The position numbers were made by a program, and so were the translations under genes. From Skermanella rosea (GTDB lineage: Bacteria; Pseudomonadota; Alphaproteobacteria; Azospirillales; Azospirillaceae), in NCBI RefSeq assembly GCF_016806835.2, contig NZ_CP086111.1:5263471-5327470 (forward strand): 64,000 nt of DNA, read 5' to 3'. How positions within the stretch are numbered: position 1 is the first letter of the stretch; each line of letters begins with the position of its first letter. Of the stretch, positions 17,746 through 25,998 are shown one piece after another. Under the pieces are notes generated by a model. It ran no database searches, had not been told where the DNA came from, and saw only the letters and a program-made list of their open reading frames with translations.

Positions 17746-17788
17746 CCTGGAATTCCGTTCCGGAACTTCCTGTGCGTAGAATTCCAGG
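17746..17788. promoter_or_regulatory. Candidate LysR operator with nested palindromes
   Basis: CCTGGAATTC (17746-17755) and GAATTCCAGG (17779-17788) form a perfect 10-bp inverted repeat. Between them lies GTTCCGGAAC (17757-17766), itself a perfect palindrome. The element is about 55 bp upstream of the LysR gene and about 155 bp from betC. That is a plausible location for a LysR-type regulator controlling both. Binding is inferred. Confidence 0.5.
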
Positions 17789-17842
17789 CGAATGCGGTCG
17801 ATGTGAAGCCGCTCGTTGATCATGATGGTATGAGGACCGCTC

Positions 17843-18793
17843 ATGTCGAACCGCCGCCCGCCGCTCCAGCCCCTGGCCTTCTTCGAGGCCGCCGGACGCC
17901 ACCTGAACTTCAGCGCGGCGGCGCGCGAATTGGGCGTGACCCAATCGGCGGTCAGCCATCAGGTCGCCTGGCTCGAAGCGGACCTGGGCGTGCCGCTGTT
18001 CCGTCGGCTCCACCGGGGCGTGGCCCTGACCGCCGAGGGCGGCCGCCTTTTCGAAGTGGTGCGCCGGGGACTGGACGAGATCGGCGCCGTGCTGGCCGCG
18101 ATCCGGGCCGGGCGCGGCCGCCGGGTCCTGAACGTGGCGACCGATTTCGGTTTCGCGGCGTGGTGGCTGATGCCCCGCTTGGCGGAACTGCGCGAACGGA
18201 TGCCCGACCTGGACGTCCGCATCGTCACCTCGCAGGACGCGATCGACATCCGGCGTGAGGCGATCGACGTGGCCGTGAGTTTCGGCACCGGCGCCTGGCC
18301 CGGCTGCACCGCCCGCCGCCTGTTCCCGGAGATCGTGGTCCCGATCTGCAGCCCGGGCTTCCTCGACGGATCAGGCCTTTCCGCCCCCCCGGAACTGCTG
18401 GCGTCCCTGCCCCTCCTCCACCTGGAAAGCTCGGATGCGGCGCCCTGGCTGTCCTGGCGCGACTGGTTCGAGCTTCGCGGGGTGGCGGGCCGCCGGCCGG
18501 CCGGCCTAGACCTGACCTTCAACAACTATCCCCTGGTGCTGCAGGCGGCGCTGATGGGCCAGGGCGTGGCGCTGGGCTGGTCGCCGCTGATCGACTCGCT
18601 GGTGAAGGGCGGCCAGCTGGCCACGCTCGGCGCCCCAGTCGAGCGCGCCGACCGCGGCTACTTCATCGTCGAGGCGGGAGAAGGCGCGCCGGTTCCGGGA
18701 CCGGCCGGCGAAAGCCGCGAGGTGTTCAGGAAGTGGATCCTGGAGGAGGCGGGAAGCCAGCCGGTCGCCCTCTCCTACTGCCGCGTCGGATAG
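17843..18793 (+). CDS. LysR-type regulator of choline-sulfate utilisation
   Basis: A 316-residue LysR regulator. The N-terminal winged HTH is at about residues 7-65 (LAFFEAAGRHLNFSAAARELGVTQSAVSHQVAWLE), followed by a substrate-binding effector domain. It is divergent from betC, the arrangement seen for choline-sulfate utilisation regulators, so it probably activates betC-choX in response to choline sulfate or choline. Its last 19 bp overlap the convergent DUF2264 gene. ATG at 17843; a weak AGGA lies upstream. Confidence 0.88.
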   Translation: MSNRRPPLQPLAFFEAAGRHLNFSAAARELGVTQSAVSHQVAWLEADLGVPLFRRLHRGVALTAEGGRLFEVVRRGLDEIGAVLAAIRAGRGRRVLNVATDFGFAAWWLMPRLAELRERMPDLDVRIVTSQDAIDIRREAIDVAVSFGTGAWPGCTARRLFPEIVVPICSPGFLDGSGLSAPPELLASLPLLHLESSDAAPWLSWRDWFELRGVAGRRPAGLDLTFNNYPLVLQAALMGQGVALGWSPLIDSLVKGGQLATLGAPVERADRGYFIVEAGEGAPVPGPAGESREVFRKWILEEAGSQPVALSYCRVG

Positions 18794-20259
18794 GGTTCGG
18801 CGGTCGAGTAGAACCTGCCGTCGTACTTGACCGCGTGGTTGTAGGGCCGGTACAGGCGCATCGTGAGGTGCTCCATCGTCCGGCGCAGCAGCGTGTGGCC
18901 GCCGACCGGATGCTCGACGTCCGGGTTGGCGGGGATCTCGATCGTGATGTCGCCGGTCGCCTGCCGCCCGGAGACCTTCCAGCCGATCTTCTCCAGATCC
19001 AGGTCGTAGTCGGCGACCTCGACGGGCAGGGGCTGCTCAGGCTCGGTCCAGAAGGGCGAGCCGGGCGGCTGGAGGAAGGCCATGACGAGCGACCGCAAGC
19101 CCCAGTGGCAGCTTCCGGTGCCGGTATAGGGCTCGACGAAGCGGAGATCCTGGCCGTAATAGCCCTGGGTCAGCTGCCCGCCCCGGAGGGCGCCCCGCTC
19201 CACGAAGTGCCGCCACACCGCGTCCAGCGCCCGGCGCGCCCGTCCCGGCGCCACGTTCTCGGGCGCTGCGGCGGCCTCCGCCACGACGGCGGCCGGGATC
19301 GCCGTACGGTAGCAGATGCTGCGCCCCATGATCGGAACGCCTTTGGGGCTGATCAGGTGGAGGATGTTGGAGGTGGACGCCTGGAGGGCATCCGCGTTGA
19401 AGTCGGCGTCGAAGTCGGGATCGACCATCCGGATCCAGGCCAGTTCGTAGCTGATGCCCCACGCATTGTAGAAGTCGATGCCTTCCGGGTTGTCGAAGAA
19501 CCAGCCATGCCCGCGGTAATGCCCCATGAAGGTCTTGTAGTGGTGCAGCGGAACCTCGGCGCCAGGGACGCCGAGGTCCTTCAGCACGATGCCGACCATC
19601 AGGGGGAAGAAGTGCCAATTGTTGTCGCGGACCTTCACGGTCAGGGCCGGGGACAGCCAAGCGCCGATCCGGTCCCGCTCGGCGGGGGTCAGGCGGTCCC
19701 AGATGCGCTCCCGGGTCATCCACAGGATGCGGGCGACATCGGCGGCCTCGACGGTGCGCTGGTTGTAATCCCGCAGGTCGCCCCAGTAGGCGTCGCCTTC
19801 CCTGTCCGTCCCGGCCAGCACCCCGGCCCGCAGGACCTCGACCAGATCCACCTCGCCGATGCCGCCGCCGAGCCGGACCACGGGATCGCGGCCGGAATGG
19901 ATCCAGGCCGCCGCGAGGACCGCCGTCCTGGCGAACCCTTCGAAACCGTTGATCGCATACCCCGCCCCGCTCGGCGCGCCGGGGTACTGGACCCGTTCGC
20001 CCCCGGGCGAGCGGTACGTCATGTATCCTTCCATGAAGTAGGTGAACAAAGCCTCGTACCGCTCCTCCACCCCGGCCGCGGGATCGAGAAACGCCGACCG
20101 GAGCGCCTCGTCCCGCCGCGTCGGCTCGGATTCGGCCGCCTCGTAGCTCAACCAGCCCGGAATGCCGCGCATCTTGAGATAACCTGCATAGACGCCGCCG
20201 AGAAGGAACAGACCTGTGACGAGGAAAAGGAACCACTTACGCGAAAAACGCGACTTCAT
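18775..20259 (-). CDS. DUF2264 family protein with N-terminal membrane anchor
   Basis: A 494-residue protein. An N-terminal transmembrane helix or uncleaved signal (WFLFLVTGLFLLGGVYAGYL) precedes a DUF2264-type (alpha/alpha)6-like region, about residues 60-380. Typical segments are NGFEGFARTAVLAAAWI, LTPAERDRIGAWLSPAL, NWHFFPLMVGIVLK, HGWFFDNPEGIDFYNAWGISYELAWI and SFCHWGLRS-like SCHWGLRSLVMAFL. The family is linked to polysaccharide or glycan metabolism, but its activity is not established. Unlike most DUF2264 proteins, which lack export signals, this one appears to face the periplasm. It has no obvious link to choline catabolism. Confidence 0.8.
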   Translation of the reverse strand: MKSRFSRKWFLFLVTGLFLLGGVYAGYLKMRGIPGWLSYEAAESEPTRRDEALRSAFLDPAAGVEERYEALFTYFMEGYMTYRSPGGERVQYPGAPSGAGYAINGFEGFARTAVLAAAWIHSGRDPVVRLGGGIGEVDLVEVLRAGVLAGTDREGDAYWGDLRDYNQRTVEAADVARILWMTRERIWDRLTPAERDRIGAWLSPALTVKVRDNNWHFFPLMVGIVLKDLGVPGAEVPLHHYKTFMGHYRGHGWFFDNPEGIDFYNAWGISYELAWIRMVDPDFDADFNADALQASTSNILHLISPKGVPIMGRSICYRTAIPAAVVAEAAAAPENVAPGRARRALDAVWRHFVERGALRGGQLTQGYYGQDLRFVEPYTGTGSCHWGLRSLVMAFLQPPGSPFWTEPEQPLPVEVADYDLDLEKIGWKVSGRQATGDITIEIPANPDVEHPVGGHTLLRRTMEHLTMRLYRPYNHAVKYDGRFYSTAEPYPTRQ

Positions 20260-20879
20260 TCAGAGCCAAACCTCAACGTGCCAGACAAACAAAAGCCGCG
20301 GCATCCGGTGCGGACGCGAGTTGCCGAGGCCACGAACCCGGATTGTCTATGCTCCGGGCCGGAATATCTGTGAGTTGTATCTCAGGGATGGCACGAAGGC
20401 GAAGCTTTAGGTTGAGAAAATACGGATGCCTTCAAAGTTTTCATGACAATCCCGGGGCTCTCCATAAGCCAGGAAAAGGGGTCGGAGTGGATATGCCGGG
20501 GCAACCAGATCCTTGCCCGCCTGATTGGATCGCCCCGGCACCGGCGAATGGCCGGGCGGCAATCAACCTGACGGTTTCACGCCGGAAGAAACCCCACCCC
20601 GATGAACGGGATGGAAATCTCATGATAATAGGTGTAAAAGCCTATCATCCAACTCTCCCGAAGGGTCCCGCCATGCCCGACACCGCCGTCCCGGCACACG
20701 CCCGCCACCCGGAAACTTCCGGCCGGGCATGCCAGCGATCCGGGCCTGCTTGGCCTTCCCAGGCGTACCCGCGAGAAAACCGGAAGACGGATGGGGCATC
20801 GTGCCGGGTTCGGCGACGGACGGCGGCCGATGGAGGAGCCGGGCCCGGGTGCTCGCAGGAGGTTACGGCGAGTGATGAC
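20260..20879. other. Intergenic region without a supported gene
   Basis: No reading frame here looks like protein. An AT-richer patch at about 20621-20648 holds an imperfect inverted repeat (ATGATAATAGG and CCTATCAT around a short loop), which could be an operator. The region is the 5' flank of the DUF2264 gene and ends at the gbcB-derived remnant. Confidence 0.6.
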
Positions 20880-21035
20880 GGATCATGACATTCACGGCCT
20901 TACCCCAGGGGTGCCGACGATCGCGCCGGCGGACTCCGAAACCGTGCTTCATGTCCACGCAGCCCGCGGCCAGCCGCCCGTGCCGGTGCCGCGCGACCCA
21001 CCGGCACGGGAAGAAGTGGGACCCACGCCCGCGCC
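20880..21035 (-). pseudogene. Degenerate duplicate of the gbcB 3' end
   Basis: Read on the minus strand, this stretch aligns with the last part of gbcB and its downstream flank. The segment around GCGGCACC, then GCTGG, then GTGGACATG and AGCACGG matches the ferredoxin-domain coding sequence near 21231-21290. GGCCTTACCCC at 20896-20906 matches the same 11-mer just beyond gbcB at 21087-21097. About 90 bp present in gbcB is missing between those anchors, and the reading frame has stops. It is a decayed partial tandem duplication. Confidence 0.6.
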
Positions 21036-21134
21036 CCGAACTCGCCGACGGAGCCGCGGTGCATGACGACAGATGATGACGTTTCCGGCCTTACCCCGGG
21101 GCGACAGCACCCGATCCGCCGACCGGTTCCCCGC

Positions 21135-22286
21135 CTACCGGTCCACCACCACGTCGCTGGTCGGCTTGGAGCAGCACAGCAGCACCTGCCCGGCGTCGAT
21201 CTCGCGCTGGCGGATGCCGCCGCCGTGCTGCATGTCCACGGTGCCGGCGACCAGCTTGCTCTTGCAGGTGCCGCACAATCCCTTGGTGCAGGAGGACGGC
21301 AGGCGCATGCCCGCCATCCGCGCGGCGCTCAGGATGGACGTCCCGGCATCACACTCGATCACCCGCCCGGTCTTGGCGAACTCCACCCGGAAGGTGCGCG
21401 CGACCGCCTCGGGGGGCGGCACCGGCACCACAGCAGAAGCCGCCGCCGCATCAGGCTGGACCTCGGCCAGGGTCGCGAAGTCGAAGCTCTCCTCGTGATA
21501 GCGCCGCATGTCGAAGCCGGCCTCGGCCAGCATCGCCCGTACCGCCGCCATGTAGGGCGCCGGGCCGCAGGTGAAGACGGTGCGTTCCTCCAGGTCCGGC
21601 GCGATCAGCCGCAGCATCGGCAGGGTCAGCCGCCCCCGGAAGCCGCTCCAGGCGCGCTCGGTGCCCGTCGTCTCGCAGACATAGGCGGTCGAGAACCGGG
21701 GCAGGTTGCGCGCCATCAGGTCCAGCTCGGTCCGGAAGATGATGTCGGCCGGGCTGCGGGCGCTGTGGACGAACACGATGTCCCGGTCCTGGGCAAGGTC
21801 GTGGTACGTCCGCGCCATCGACATCAGCGGCGTGATTCCGCTGCCGCCGGACAGGAACAGGTATTTCGGTGCCGGATGGTCGATCGCCGTGAAGTCCCCC
21901 AGCGGGCCGACCGCGCGCAGCTCCATCCCCGGCTTAAGGGTGTCGTGCAGCCAGTTGGAGACGGGGCCGCCCGGCACCCGCTTGACCGTGATGGAGATCA
22001 GGTGGCCGCGGGTCGGCGCGGAGGAGATCGTGTAGCAGCGGTTGATCACCTGCCCGCCGATCGGCAGGTCCAGGGTGATGAACTGGCCGGGCTTGTAGCG
22101 GAACAGGCGCGGCTCCCGCGCCGAGAAGACGAAGGTCCTGACGTCATGGGTCTCGTCCCGGACCTGCCGGCAGACCAGGACGTCGTCGATCTCCGGGTCC
22201 CATCCCGGCAGCTCCCGGGTGACCTGGGAGGCCAGGGCGTCTTCCGCGGAGGTCTCCAGGACAGGTGCGTCACTCATCAGCATCAC
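21135..22286 (-). CDS. gbcB: Glycine betaine demethylase, reductase subunit
   Basis: A 383-residue ferredoxin-NAD(P)H-reductase-type protein that passes electrons to the Rieske oxygenase encoded just upstream. The FAD domain (about residues 38-135) has the flavin motif INRCYTISSAP, and the nucleotide domain has LFLSGGSGITPLMSM and FTCGPAPYM. A C-terminal [2Fe-2S] ferredoxin domain (about 300-383) has the ligands SSCTKGLCGTCKSK and LLCCSKP. This is the GbcB layout. It follows gbcA by 18 bp, as one operon. A degenerate copy of its 3' end lies downstream. Confidence 0.93.
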   Translation of the reverse strand: MMLMSDAPVLETSAEDALASQVTRELPGWDPEIDDVLVCRQVRDETHDVRTFVFSAREPRLFRYKPGQFITLDLPIGGQVINRCYTISSAPTRGHLISITVKRVPGGPVSNWLHDTLKPGMELRAVGPLGDFTAIDHPAPKYLFLSGGSGITPLMSMARTYHDLAQDRDIVFVHSARSPADIIFRTELDLMARNLPRFSTAYVCETTGTERAWSGFRGRLTLPMLRLIAPDLEERTVFTCGPAPYMAAVRAMLAEAGFDMRRYHEESFDFATLAEVQPDAAAASAVVPVPPPEAVARTFRVEFAKTGRVIECDAGTSILSAARMAGMRLPSSCTKGLCGTCKSKLVAGTVDMQHGGGIRQREIDAGQVLLCCSKPTSDVVVDR

Positions 22287-22304
22287 CGGTTTCCTGCTCT
22301 CATC

Positions 22305-23588
22305 TCAGCGTGCGCCGTCGCCCGGACCGCGGGCGGCGTTATGGGCCGACATGCGGCCGACATACCAGTTGGTGAATTTCTCGACGAGCATCTCGGTATG
22401 GACCGAATAGGGGCCGGGCTCGTAGGCCGGGCTGCGGGCACCCGCCTGGGCATAGCCGACCAGCTCGCCGTCCTGGTTGTTGGTCGCGGCCCAGACCGAG
22501 ATCAGGTTGCGCAGGTCGTAGTCCACGCCCTCGACCGCGTCCTTGTGGACCAGCCACTTGGTGCGCAGCAGCGTGCGCTCCGGGCTGAGCGGCAGCACCG
22601 AGAAGGTCACGATGTGGTCGCTCATGAAATGGTGCCAGGAGTTCGGCTGGGTCCAGACCGACAGCCCGCCGAGCTTGGCGTCGTTCAACCCGCCCAGCAG
22701 CTTCTTGCAGGCCACCTGCGTGTTCATGGTCTGGGACTCGCCGTGCTGGTCGATCGGCAGGCGCTGGGCGCGGTAGCCGGTCACCCGGTCGTCCAGATGG
22801 TCCACCTCCCGCGCGCCGATGCCCCGCGCCTCGCACCGGGCCTCCAGGTCGCGGACCAAGCCGTCGTAGCGGGCGATCTGCTCGCGCCCCACGTCGTCCA
22901 CCTCGTCCGGCGCAAAGCCGAAGCCGTAGGCGAACAGCGGGATCGTCAGTTCGGGATGATTGACCGAGCAGTGGTAGCATTCACGGTTGTTCTCCATCGT
23001 GAGCTTCCAATTGCCCTCCTCGATGAGGTCGATCTGCTGCACCACCTTCGCGTTGGCGATGTCGTGGGGTGCGATGTAGGGCTCCAGGTCGCGCGCCATG
23101 TCCTCGATGTCGGCCGGCGGCTCGGCGGCCAGGCAGATGAAGATCAGGCCGGCGACGTTGCGCAGATGGACCTTCTTCAGGCCATGGCACGCGGTGTCGA
23201 AGCCCGGCCCCATGTGCTCGGCGAACAGCAGCGAGCCGTCCAGGCCGTAGGTCCATTGATGGTAGCGGCAGACGATGTTGCCGACCGTCGTCTTCTCGTC
23301 CAGCACCAGCCGGGCGCCCCGATGCCGGCAGACATTGTGGAAGGCCCGCAGGCCCATGTCGTCGTCGCGGGCGATGATGACCGAGGCGGCGCCGATATCC
23401 ACCACCATGCAGTCGCCCGGCTCCGGCACGTCGGGCTCGACGCCCACATAGATCCAGTGCCGCCGGAAGATGATGTCGAGGTCCGCTTCGAAGATCTCGC
23501 CGCTGGTATAGAACGGCGCTTCCAGGCTATAGCCCGGCTTGCGCCGCCGGAGCAGGCTTTCCAAAGAGGATGCAACCATCGTCGACAT
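22305..23588 (-). CDS. gbcA: Glycine betaine demethylase, Rieske oxygenase subunit
   Basis: A 427-residue Rieske non-heme iron oxygenase that demethylates glycine betaine to dimethylglycine with release of formaldehyde. Rieske ligands are C87-x-H89 (VCRHRG) and C107-x2-H110 (CRYHQW). The mononuclear iron site lies in NNRECYHCSVNHPE. GGAGAG eight bases upstream supports the start at 23588 rather than the longer frame to 23609. It is the first gene of gbcAB and is divergent from pabB, with 123 bp between starts. Confidence 0.95.
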   Translation of the reverse strand: MSTMVASSLESLLRRRKPGYSLEAPFYTSGEIFEADLDIIFRRHWIYVGVEPDVPEPGDCMVVDIGAASVIIARDDDMGLRAFHNVCRHRGARLVLDEKTTVGNIVCRYHQWTYGLDGSLLFAEHMGPGFDTACHGLKKVHLRNVAGLIFICLAAEPPADIEDMARDLEPYIAPHDIANAKVVQQIDLIEEGNWKLTMENNRECYHCSVNHPELTIPLFAYGFGFAPDEVDDVGREQIARYDGLVRDLEARCEARGIGAREVDHLDDRVTGYRAQRLPIDQHGESQTMNTQVACKKLLGGLNDAKLGGLSVWTQPNSWHHFMSDHIVTFSVLPLSPERTLLRTKWLVHKDAVEGVDYDLRNLISVWAATNNQDGELVGYAQAGARSPAYEPGPYSVHTEMLVEKFTNWYVGRMSAHNAARGPGDGAR

Positions 23589-23711
23589 GCAAAGGCTCTC
23601 CCGCGGCAATCGGGCGCTCGTCCCGCCCGAAGCCGATGGTGCGACGGACGGACTGGCCGGGCCTCCGCAAATGCGTCATTTTTCTCTCAAAGCGCGACAT
23701 CGTCCGAGACC

Positions 23712-25073
23712 ATGATCATCCGAGAGATCGACTGGCGCGACCCCGTCCCGGCCTTCGCCCCCTGGGCGTCGGACTCCTTCGCCGTGCTGTTCGACAGCGC
23801 CGCGGACGGGGATGCCCGCAGCCGATGGAGCTACCTCGCGGTCGAGCCCTTCCGCACGATCCTGGCCGGCCCGGGCGGCGTCGATGTGGACGGGCTGCCG
23901 GCAACGGGCGATCCCTTCGCCGTGCTGGAGGCCGAGCTGGGGCGGACCCCGATGGCTCCCGGCGCTGGGCCGGCGCCCTGGTGCGGCGGCGCGGCCGGCT
24001 TCCTGGGCTACGGCCTGGGCCGCCATCTGGAGCGCCTGCCCTGCCGCCACGGCGACGACCTCGGCATCCCGGACATGGCGATCGGCCTCTACGACGTGGT
24101 CGTCGCCTTCGACCACCGGGAGCGGCGCTGCTGGATCACCTCGATCGGCGGGACCGGAAAGCTGGACGCGGTGGCCGCCCGGCTTGAAGCCGCACCTCCC
24201 GCCCCGGCGGAGCCGTCCCCTTCCGCCGGGCCGTGGCGGGCGGAGCTGACGCGGGCCGAATACGAGCGGCGGGTCGGCCGGGTGCTGGACTATATCCGGG
24301 CCGGCGACATCTTCCAGGCGAACTTCACCGGCCGCTTCACCGCCGGCCGGCCGGCGGCACTGGGCGGTTTCGACCTCTACCGGCGCCTGCGCGCCTTGAG
24401 TCCCGCGCCGTTCGCGGCCTATGCCGCCTGCGGCTCCCGGCTCGGCCTCGCGAGCGCGTCGCCGGAACGGTTCCTGAAGCTGTCGGCCGATGGCCATGTC
24501 GAGACCCGGCCGATCAAGGGCACCCTGCCGCGCGGCGCCACGGCCGAGGAGGACGCGCGCAATGCCCGCACCCTCGCCGCCAGCGCCAAGGACCGCGCCG
24601 AGAACCTGATGATCGTGGACCTGATGCGCAACGACCTGGGGCGCGTCGCCCGGACCGGCAGCGTCACGGTGCCCAGCCTGTACGCGCTGGAGAGCTTCGC
24701 CAGCGTCCATCACCTGGTCTCGGTGGTGGAGGCGGAGCTTCGCCCCGGCGTCGGCCCGGTCGGCCTGCTGCGCGCCACCTTTCCCGGCGGATCGGTCACC
24801 GGCGCGCCGAAGATCCGCGCCATGGAGATCATCGACGAGCTGGAGGCCTGCCGACGCGGCCCCTATTGCGGCGCGCTGGCCTGGATCGGGTTCGACGGCG
24901 CCATGGACAGCAGCATCCTGATCCGCACTCTGATGGTGATGCCGGACCGCATCGCCGCCCATGCCGGCGGCGGCATCGTCTCCGACAGCGACCCGGCGCG
25001 GGAGTACGAGGAAATGCTGGTCAAGATCACGCCGCTGCTGCGCGCGGCGGATCCGGAATGGAGGGCGGAGTGA
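23712..25073 (+). CDS. pabB: Aminodeoxychorismate synthase component I
   Basis: A 453-residue chorismate-binding enzyme that makes 4-amino-4-deoxychorismate for folate. Signature segments are PIKGTLPRGAT, ENLMIVDLMRNDLGRV, FPGGSVTGAPKIRAMEII and IGLYDVVVAF in the N-terminal half. The GDIFQANFTGRF segment marks the start of the chorismate-binding domain (about residue 195). The frame continues open far upstream (to 21063), but that part is a shadow of gbcAB. It overlaps pabC by four bases, so the two are translationally coupled. The position beside gbcA suggests folate supply for demethylation; that is inference. Confidence 0.95.
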   Translation: MIIREIDWRDPVPAFAPWASDSFAVLFDSAADGDARSRWSYLAVEPFRTILAGPGGVDVDGLPATGDPFAVLEAELGRTPMAPGAGPAPWCGGAAGFLGYGLGRHLERLPCRHGDDLGIPDMAIGLYDVVVAFDHRERRCWITSIGGTGKLDAVAARLEAAPPAPAEPSPSAGPWRAELTRAEYERRVGRVLDYIRAGDIFQANFTGRFTAGRPAALGGFDLYRRLRALSPAPFAAYAACGSRLGLASASPERFLKLSADGHVETRPIKGTLPRGATAEEDARNARTLAASAKDRAENLMIVDLMRNDLGRVARTGSVTVPSLYALESFASVHHLVSVVEAELRPGVGPVGLLRATFPGGSVTGAPKIRAMEIIDELEACRRGPYCGALAWIGFDGAMDSSILIRTLMVMPDRIAAHAGGGIVSDSDPAREYEEMLVKITPLLRAADPEWRAE

Positions 25074-25870
25074 AAATCTGGCTGAACGGTGCGCTGACCG
25101 AAGCGGATGTGGCGCGGATCGACCCGGCCGACCGGGGCTTCACGCTGGGCGACGGTCTGTTCGAGACGATCCGGGTCGCGGCCGGGCGCCCCTGCCACCT
25201 GGATCGCCACTTGGCGCGGCTGGCCGACGGGGCGGCGGTGTTGGGCATTCCGCTGCCGATGGAGACACCGGAAATCGCCGCCGGGATCGCTTCCCTGCTG
25301 GCGGAGACGGAATGGGCGGAAGCGGCGGTACGGCTGACCCTGACGCGGGGACCGGCGCCGCGCGGCCTGCCGCCGCCCGACACGCCCCGGCCGACGCTGC
25401 TGGCGACGGCGGCTCCGGCCTCCCCGCCCCCGGCGCCGGCCCGCGCGGTGATCGCCCGCTCGACCTGCCGGAACGAGCTGTCACCGCTCTCCCGGCTCAA
25501 GAGCCTGAACTATCTCGACGGCATCCTGGCCCGGCGCGAGGCGGTCGACCGCCGCGCCGACGACGCGCTGCTTCTGAACACCCGCGGCCGCCTGGCCGAG
25601 GCCACCGTCGGCAACGTCTTCGCCGTGATCGACGGCGTGCTGATGACTCCGCCCGCCACCGAGGGAGCGCTGCCGGGCATCGCGCGCGGCTTGGCGATCG
25701 AGCGCCTGGCGGTGGTCGAGCGCCCCGTGACGGTCGAGGAACTGCTGCATGCCACGGAGATCGCCGTCACCAACAGCCTGGGCGTCAGGCCGGTAGCCAC
25801 TCTGGAAGGCCGGCCTCTGGAGAGCCGCACCGCGGCCTCCGAACTGGCCCGCGTGATTTTTTCTGCGTAG
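25070..25870 (+). CDS. pabC: 4-amino-4-deoxychorismate lyase
   Basis: A 266-residue fold-type IV PLP enzyme that releases pyruvate from aminodeoxychorismate to give 4-aminobenzoate. The Lys that binds PLP is in SRLKSLNYLD. The N-terminal LNGALTEADVARIDPADRGFTLGDGLFETIR and the C-terminal TEIAVTNSLGVRPV segments are typical. The GTG start at 25070 overlaps the pabB stop, with GGAGGG four bases upstream; an in-frame ATG at 25058 is an alternative. The gene ends inside the first arm of the REP-like repeat. Confidence 0.92.
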   Translation: MKIWLNGALTEADVARIDPADRGFTLGDGLFETIRVAAGRPCHLDRHLARLADGAAVLGIPLPMETPEIAAGIASLLAETEWAEAAVRLTLTRGPAPRGLPPPDTPRPTLLATAAPASPPPAPARAVIARSTCRNELSPLSRLKSLNYLDGILARREAVDRRADDALLLNTRGRLAEATVGNVFAVIDGVLMTPPATEGALPGIARGLAIERLAVVERPVTVEELLHATEIAVTNSLGVRPVATLEGRPLESRTAASELARVIFSA

Positions 25871-25962
25871 GTCGGCCTTCGCCCGCAGGGCGAACGCCGA
25901 CACCATGCGGGAACGTCGGAGTCCGCCGTCGGCGTTCGCCCTGCGGGCGAAAGCCGACCTAC
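25866..25962. repeat. REP/BIME-like inverted repeat, copy B
   Basis: Two near-perfect inverted arms of about 36 nt (CGTAGGTCGGC...CGCCGACA at 25866-25901 and its complement ending GCCGACCTACG at about 25927-25962). Each contains a sub-hairpin TTCGCCC-GCAG-GGGCGAA type. It is closely related to the element at 2582-2680. The left arm overlaps the last codons of pabC. It separates convergent pabC and proX and could also act as a 3'-end stabiliser. Confidence 0.8.
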
Positions 25963-25998
25963 GGTGTTTCGAACTCGGCGATCGATGTCAGTGGCCGC

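Noticed and set aside
20343-20888. A 181-codon plus-strand frame
   Set aside because: Residue use is irregular, no ribosome-binding site or motif is evident, and it runs into the decayed gbcB duplicate.
21063-23711. An open frame of almost 900 codons upstream of and in frame with pabB
   Set aside because: It is antisense to gbcB and gbcA, which have clear motifs. The translated product is His/Arg/Gly/Asp-rich low-complexity sequence typical of high-GC shadow frames.
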